Source: Sorex araneus (lineage: Eukaryota > Chordata > Mammalia > Eulipotyphla > Soricidae). From it: a DNA stretch of 64,000 nucleotides. The notes under the pieces are model-generated. The model did no database searches, was not told where the DNA came from, and saw only the letters and a list, made by a program, of their open reading frames with translations. Below, piece by piece: positions 59,334 through 64,000 of the stretch. Made by a program: the position numbers and the translations under genes. The stretch spans positions 82,710,494-82,774,493 of the forward strand of contig NC_073313.1 in the NCBI RefSeq assembly GCF_027595985.1, read 5' to 3'. Position 1 is the first letter of the stretch; each line of letters starts with the position of its first letter.

Positions 59334-59981
59334 CAATAGCCAAAATCTGAAAACAACCCATGTGCCCTAGAACAGATGACTGGTTAAAGAAACTTTGCTA
59401 CATCTACACAATGGAATACTATGCAGCTGTTAGGAGAGATGAAATCATGAAATTTGCTTATAAATGGATAAACATGGAGAGTATCATGCCAAGTGAAATG
59501 AGTCAGAAAGAGAGGGACAGACATAAAAGGACTGCATTCATTTGTGGAGTATAGAATAACATCACTTGAGGCTGACACCCAAGGATAGTAGATACAAGGG
59601 TCAAGGGGATTGCCCCATAGCTGGAAGAGTGCTTCATGAGTGGAGGGTAGAAGGCAGATGGAATGGAGAAGGGATCACTAAGTAAATGATGGCTGGAGGA
59701 ATCAGTTGGGATGGGCGATGCATGCCGAAAGTAGATAATGGACCAAACATGATGACCTCTCAGTGTCTGTGTTGCAAGCCATAATGCCCAAAAGTAGAGA
59801 GAGTATGGGGAATGTTGTCTGCCATGGAGGCAGGGGGAGGGTGGGAAAGGGGAGGCATGCCCGGGATATTGGTGGTGGGTAATGTGCACTGGTGGAGGGA
59901 TGGGCGTTTGTCCATTGTGAGATTGTAACCCAAACATGAAAGCTTGTAGCTATCTCATGGTGATTCAATAAAATTTTTGAA
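59334..59981 (+). mobile_element. L1 3' end
   Basis: A 5'-truncated sense L1: ORF2 C-terminal codons (DDWLKKLCYIYTMEYYAAV at about 59376) and the full 3' UTR to TTCAATAAAATTTTTG. AAGATGGCTGTAATGC (59318-59333) and AAGATGGATGTGATGC (59982-59997) flank it. Confidence 0.88.
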
Positions 59982-60214
59982 AAGATGGATGTGATGCTTT
60001 GCATTCTGAACTTCAAGTGTTGTGGTTCAAGTGTTGGACCACTCGGCCAGCAATGATTCATGCCACTCATAGAATCCACAAGGTATGTTTTGGCTATGAA
60101 CATCCCAATCAAGACAGAGGACTAGAAAAAAAAGTGGATTTCATGCCCAATTCAATCAGCTTAATCAATGGCTAAATAAATATCAGTACTCCTATACTAT
60201 ATTAAAAAAAAAAA

Positions 60215-60375
60215 GACAGAGGACTAGAGAGATAATACAGGGGAAGTTGCTTGCTTTGCACGCAGCCAACCCTAATTCGATCCACGGCATCCCATAGGGT
60301 CCCATAAGCGTCACCAGGAATGATATCAGAGCCAGGAGTAAGACCTGAGCACAATTGGGTGTGGCCCAAAAGTCA
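60215..60375 (+). mobile_element. Diverged SINE
   Basis: GACAGAGGACTAGAGAGATA to GGGTGTGGCCCAAAAGTC. Confidence 0.7.
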
Positions 60376-61028
60376 AAAACAAAACAAAACAAAAAACAAA
60401 CACAAGAGACATTCTGTCTTTGGAGTTCTTCCTAACCATCTTTTGAGAGATTCTGTCTTTTTGTATTCTGTACCCTAGACACAGTAACCTGGATATCACC
60501 TTAAATTATTGAACCCTATTTCCCAGATTCTTTCAAAGCATACTAGATCAATATGCTATTGATCGGCATTTTGTGAACAATGCCCTCCCTGACAAACATA
60601 TTTGGGAAAGTCTTTAAAACCTCTGTGGGAGATGTAAAATGCCAATCAGCACTAAGGATCTAATCAGCACTAAGAAGCTCTGCCATTACAAAAAGCACTT
60701 TTTTTTAAAAAAAAAAAAGAAATTTAATTCCGATTTCTCTCCACTTATTTGACCAAGGAACACGTCCTGCCATGTAATAACTGATAACATTTTGTAAAAT
60801 TTCTAGTCCCTAGAGTTCAGCTGTAAAGAACTTCCCAAAGGCTATGCAAGCATATGGAAAGTGCTTAGAAATTTGGGGGAGTTGGCACCTCACTGATTTT
60901 TGCACTTTCATGAATACTCCCATGCAAAAATGAAATTTGCTTTCTCTAACTGATAAAATGCTTGTGAGCCCTGTTGGCACTGATGGAGGGACTTAACTAC
61001 CCCTTGCCTCTGTAAGATGAGCTCTTTT
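60376..61028. other. Unique sequence
   Basis: No gene or repeat recognised. Confidence 0.5.
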
Positions 61029-61202
61029 TTTTTTGCTTTTTGGGTCACACCTGGAAATGCACAGGGGTTACTCCTGGCTCATGCACTCAGGAATTAATCC
61101 TGGATGTGCTCGGGGAACCATATGGGATGCTGGGAATCGAACCCGGGTCTGCCACGTGTGCAAGGCAAGTGGCCTACCCACTGTGATATCGCTCCAGCCC
61201 CT
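61029..61202 (-). mobile_element. tRNA-derived SINE (antisense)
   Basis: A well-preserved copy. TGTAAGATGAGCTCT and TGTAAGACTAGCTCT flank it, the target duplication with two mismatches. Confidence 0.9.
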
Positions 61203-61854
61203 GTAAGACTAGCTCTTGCTGACTCCAAAGAACCTAATTTCTTTGGTGGTTATTATTTACTCTTTTGCACCTACATTTCAATTCAATCCATTTAAATTCA
61301 AGGCTGTTTTCAATTAACGCTCTCCTTCTACCTCCTCTTCTTCTTCTTCCTTTCCTTCTTTCATCGTTTTCTACATTTCCACATCTTCCTCATTTCCTCC
61401 CCTCCTGTAGTTCTCCTCCCTTTCCTATTTCTCTTTTTCTGCCCTTTCTTGAGGATCAGGAAATGCCCTTGTCCAAGGGCTTTGCTGCATTGCATGCTGG
61501 GGGCTGAGAGGAGCTTCTTGGTGTGGGGCTTCAGAAGGACATGGGGAGATCATGTTAATGAGAATTTCATTTCCTGCTGGGAAAAAGTACACTTAGAGCA
61601 AAAATATCAAAGAGTGAGTAACTGGACACTGTCACTCCAGGTAATTGTAAGAGATAATTTTTATTTTGAGAAAAAAACCTATGTGTTTCAATATGAGGAG
61701 AGTCGAATATTTTGTGACTATCAGCTGGGATGTCATGTCATGGCAGGAAAATTGAGAAACATAATTTAAAATTATTTTTCATTTTATGATAGAAAACTTG
61801 GATCCAATTTATGAAATTGGTGAAAAGCCCACTCTAGTCCATTATGACAATACT
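61203..61854. other. Unique sequence
   Basis: A pyrimidine-rich stretch at 61320-61445. No gene recognised. Confidence 0.45.
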
Positions 61855-62183
61855 AGATGGAAATGATCACTCTGGACAAAAACTGAGTGTTGAAAGCAGG
61901 TAAAGGGATATACATGATAACGTTTCGGCATCTATATTGCAAACCATAAAGCCTAAAATGAGAGAGAGAAAGAGAATGAGAGAGAGAAAGAAGAGCGGTG
62001 CCTGCCATAGAAGAAGGCAGGGGGTCGGGGGGGGGGTGGCTTGAAGGGTTGGGTGGGAAACTGGGGAGACTGGTGCTGGGAAATTACACTGGTGAGGGAT
62101 GGGTGTTGGAACATTGTATGACTAAAACACAATCATGAACAAGTTTGTAATGCTCTTTCTCATGATGATTCAATTAAAAAAAA
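61855..62183 (+). mobile_element. L1 3' end
   Basis: GATCACTCTGGACAAAAACT, AACGTTTCGGCATCTATATT, a G-rich tract at about 62020 and an end ATGATTCAATTAAAAA. The MRPL2 retrocopy begins within its A-rich tail. Confidence 0.85.
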
Positions 62184-62193
62184 GGAAAGAAAG

Positions 62194-63178
62194 ACCTGGC
62201 CGAGGGTGATGGTGGCGTGCTGCGCTTAGTGGAGCCGGGTCGTCCTCATGGCGCTGCGGGGGCTGGCCCGCGCTCTGGGCGCTCTGAGTCTGGCTCCCCG
62301 GGCCGTCCAGGTGCCACACAGTGCCGTCCTCCAGCCGCCCTCCGCCCTGGCGCTGCCCCCTCTCGCCCATTCCTTACCTCTGCAGCCCTTCCTGCTAAGT
62401 TGGGCTCCTGGAAGAGCCGTACCAAGTATACGGTCATGCCAGTGAAGATGAGGAAATCTGGGGGCCGAAACCACACAGGCCGAATCCAAGTGCACGGGAT
62501 TGGTGGGGGCCACAAGCAGCGTTATCGCATGATTGACTTTCTGCAGTTCCGGCCCGAGCAAGAAGCCAACCCAGGGCCCTTTGAGGAGAAAATCATCACC
62601 GTCCGCTATGACCCCTGTAGGTCAGAAGACATAGCTCTAGTTGCTGGAGGCAGCCGGAAACGCTGGATCATTGCTACAGAAAACATGCAGGCCGGAGATA
62701 TAATCCTGAACTCGAATCAGATAGGCCGAATGGCAGTTGCTGCTCGGGAAGGGGACGCACATCCTCTTGGGGCCTTGCCTGTGGGGACCCTCGTCAACAA
62801 CGTGGAGAGCGAACCAGGCAGGGGGGCCCAGTATATCCGAGCCGCAGGGACCTGTGGTGTCCTGCTCCGGAAGGTCAACGGGACGGCCATCATCCAGCTC
62901 CCTTCCAAGCGACAGATGCAGGTCCTGGAGACGTGCATAGCCACAGTGGGCCGAGTATCCAACGCTGATCACGACCAGCGGGTCATCGGCAAGGCCGGCC
63001 GCAACCGCTGGCTGGGCAAGCGGCCTTCCAGCGGGCTGTGGCATCGCAAGGGGGGCTGGGCAGGCCGCAAGATTCGGCCGCTGCCCCCCATGAAGAGTTA
63101 CGTGAAGCTGCCCTCGGCGGCCGCCCGGAGCTGATAAAACGCCCTAATAAAACGACCCCTTACTTGCCAAAAAAAATA
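62194..63178 (+). pseudogene. MRPL2P: MRPL2 processed pseudogene (frameshifted)
   Basis: An intronless copy of mitochondrial ribosomal protein L2 (uL2m), a large-subunit protein near the peptidyl-transferase centre. The ancestral ATG is at 62248, and its frame resembles the parent N-terminus ([11 protein letters not shown]...) to about 62355. A frameshift at about 62352-62372 then moves the rest ([20 protein letters not shown] onward) into another frame, which is open to TGA at 63132-63134. The mature part is very well preserved: [80 protein letters not shown] lies at 63146-63151 and a short poly-A at about 63170. GGAAAGAAA flanks it (62184-62192, 63179-63187). Because the mitochondrial leader is out of frame, it is probably not functional. 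Confidence 0.9.
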
Positions 63179-63187
63179 GGAAAGAAA

Positions 63188-63440
63188 AGTCCTCTCTATT
63201 TGAGATCATAGCAAATTGAACAATGGGGAAAGTAGCTGAACTTTTGATATAAAGACAGGGATCTGTTATTTCTGTAATACAATATCTGAATTTGTTATTC
63301 TGTAAAATTTCTGATATTTGTGATCATATTTACTTTGTGTTCTTTGGGGTTGCTCTATAAGTAAGTTGACATGGGAATAAACATACACAGGGACAATGAG
63401 AAAGGGTATTGGGTACATTTGGGGGAGCCAGTAAAGTGAC
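63188..63440. other. Unique sequence
   Basis: Nothing recognised. Confidence 0.45.
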
Positions 63441-63444
63441 TCTA

Positions 63445-64000
63445 GTATCACTATATCACTGTATCACTGTCATCCCGTTGTTCATCGATTTGCTTGAGCA
63501 GGCACCAGTAACGTCTCCATTCATTCTAGCCCTGAGATTTTAGTAGTCACTCCTTACTCGTCTTTCCCAAAGGTGCCACATTGGAGGCTCTTTCAGGGTC
63601 AGGGGAATGAAACCCATCATTGTTGCTGTTTTTGGCATATCGAATATGCCATGGGGAGCTTGCCAGGCTCTGTTGTGCGGGCAGGATACTATTGGTAGCT
63701 TGCTGAGTTCTCTTGACAGGGAGAACTTGACAATAAGAGGTTGTGTGGCCGCATTCGCTTCTGGGAGCTTTGTTTTATAGTCTCTGGATCTTGGCCGTTG
63801 ATGGGATTACATGGCTGGGGCAGTTTGTGAGTGTGACTGCAAAACTACTGGAAAATGGGGGATCTGGGTGGAGGAGGCCCAATCCCAATCTGAGTATGCT
63901 TGGAGATCTCAGCCCCGGGTCCTTCATACCCGGGTTCCTCTGCCGGTTCCTTCATGTGTGTGGAGGGGGTCCTTGAGCATGGCTGTGGCTGAGTTCCGAT
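63445..64000 (-). mobile_element. RTE-tailed ~0.7-kb element, copy 3 (cut by the window end)
   Basis: Antisense. It starts with the reverse of an AGTGATACAGTGATA tail, then CATCGATTTGCTTGAGCAGG, and later GTTTTTGGCATATCGAATAT and CAATCCCAATCTGAG. It matches 4595-5252 and 19850-20575 but contains a segment closer to the tRNA-SINE-tailed type near the tail. Confidence 0.75.

Noticed and set aside
62217-62219. Start of the MRPL2 frame at 62217
   Set aside because: This is GTG in the wrong frame for the leader. The ancestral ATG is at 62248, followed by a frameshift.

Overview
This is vertebrate, almost certainly mammalian, nuclear DNA. There are no operons and no dense coding. More than half of the window is interspersed repeats: a very abundant tRNA-derived SINE of about 180 bp, L1 3' ends, an RTE-type LINE, remnants of an endogenous retrovirus, and microsatellites. 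The SINE (head GGCTGGAGYGATAGCACAGC, B-box-like GGTTCGATTCC, a conserved CCATATGGTCCCCTGAG core, an end reading GTGTGACCCAAAAAG plus poly-A) matches what I remember of shrew (Sorex) genomes. The organism call rests on that memory and is not proven by the window.

No ordinary intron-bearing gene can be supported. Two protein-coding retrocopies stand out. At 8187-9350 (minus) lies an intronless copy of the histone H4K20 methyltransferase KMT5A/SET8. It has a long open frame and an intact SET core, its N-terminal region is CAG-repeat-rich, and its probable 3' UTR runs to about 6000 and has been split by three SINEs and an L1 fragment. At 62248-63134 (plus) lies a processed copy of the mitochondrial ribosomal protein gene MRPL2, frameshifted between the targeting peptide and the mature protein. 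A 36-nt 5' fragment of U2 snRNA sits at 22601-22636 inside a SINE, with its own target-site duplication.

Layout: 1-2.5 kb, SINEs and an L1 end; 2.5-5.5 kb, nested RTE-tailed elements and an ORF-less L1-derived element; 6-9.5 kb, KMT5A retrocopy; 9.6-13.8 kb, antisense class I endogenous retrovirus pol, broken by a SINE and a second ORF-less L1-derived element; 13.9-14.8 kb, an array of about eight 80-bp units; 15-19 kb, L1 and an RTE 3' end; 19.8-27 kb, RTE-tailed elements, SINEs and the U2 fragment; 27-29.6 kb, mostly unique; 29.6-37 kb, SINE-rich; 37.4-38.9 kb, L1 inserted in L1 with a 0.5-kb GAAA/GGAA tail; 40-47 kb, SINEs; 47.8-49.45 kb, the main RTE copy; 50.8-52.35 kb, an L1 inside a SINE; 54.3-55.35 kb, a repeat-poor block; 57.9-60 kb, two L1 3' ends; 62.2-63.2 kb, MRPL2 retrocopy; 63.4-64 kb, another RTE-tailed element.

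The unifying theme is two retrotransposition machineries. L1 explains the retrocopies, the U2 fragment, the poly-A SINEs and the ORF-less L1 derivatives, many flanked by target-site duplications visible here. A separate RTE LINE appears to share its last roughly 60 bp with at least two unrelated non-autonomous families. Element boundaries were read by eye and are approximate unless a target-site duplication is quoted.
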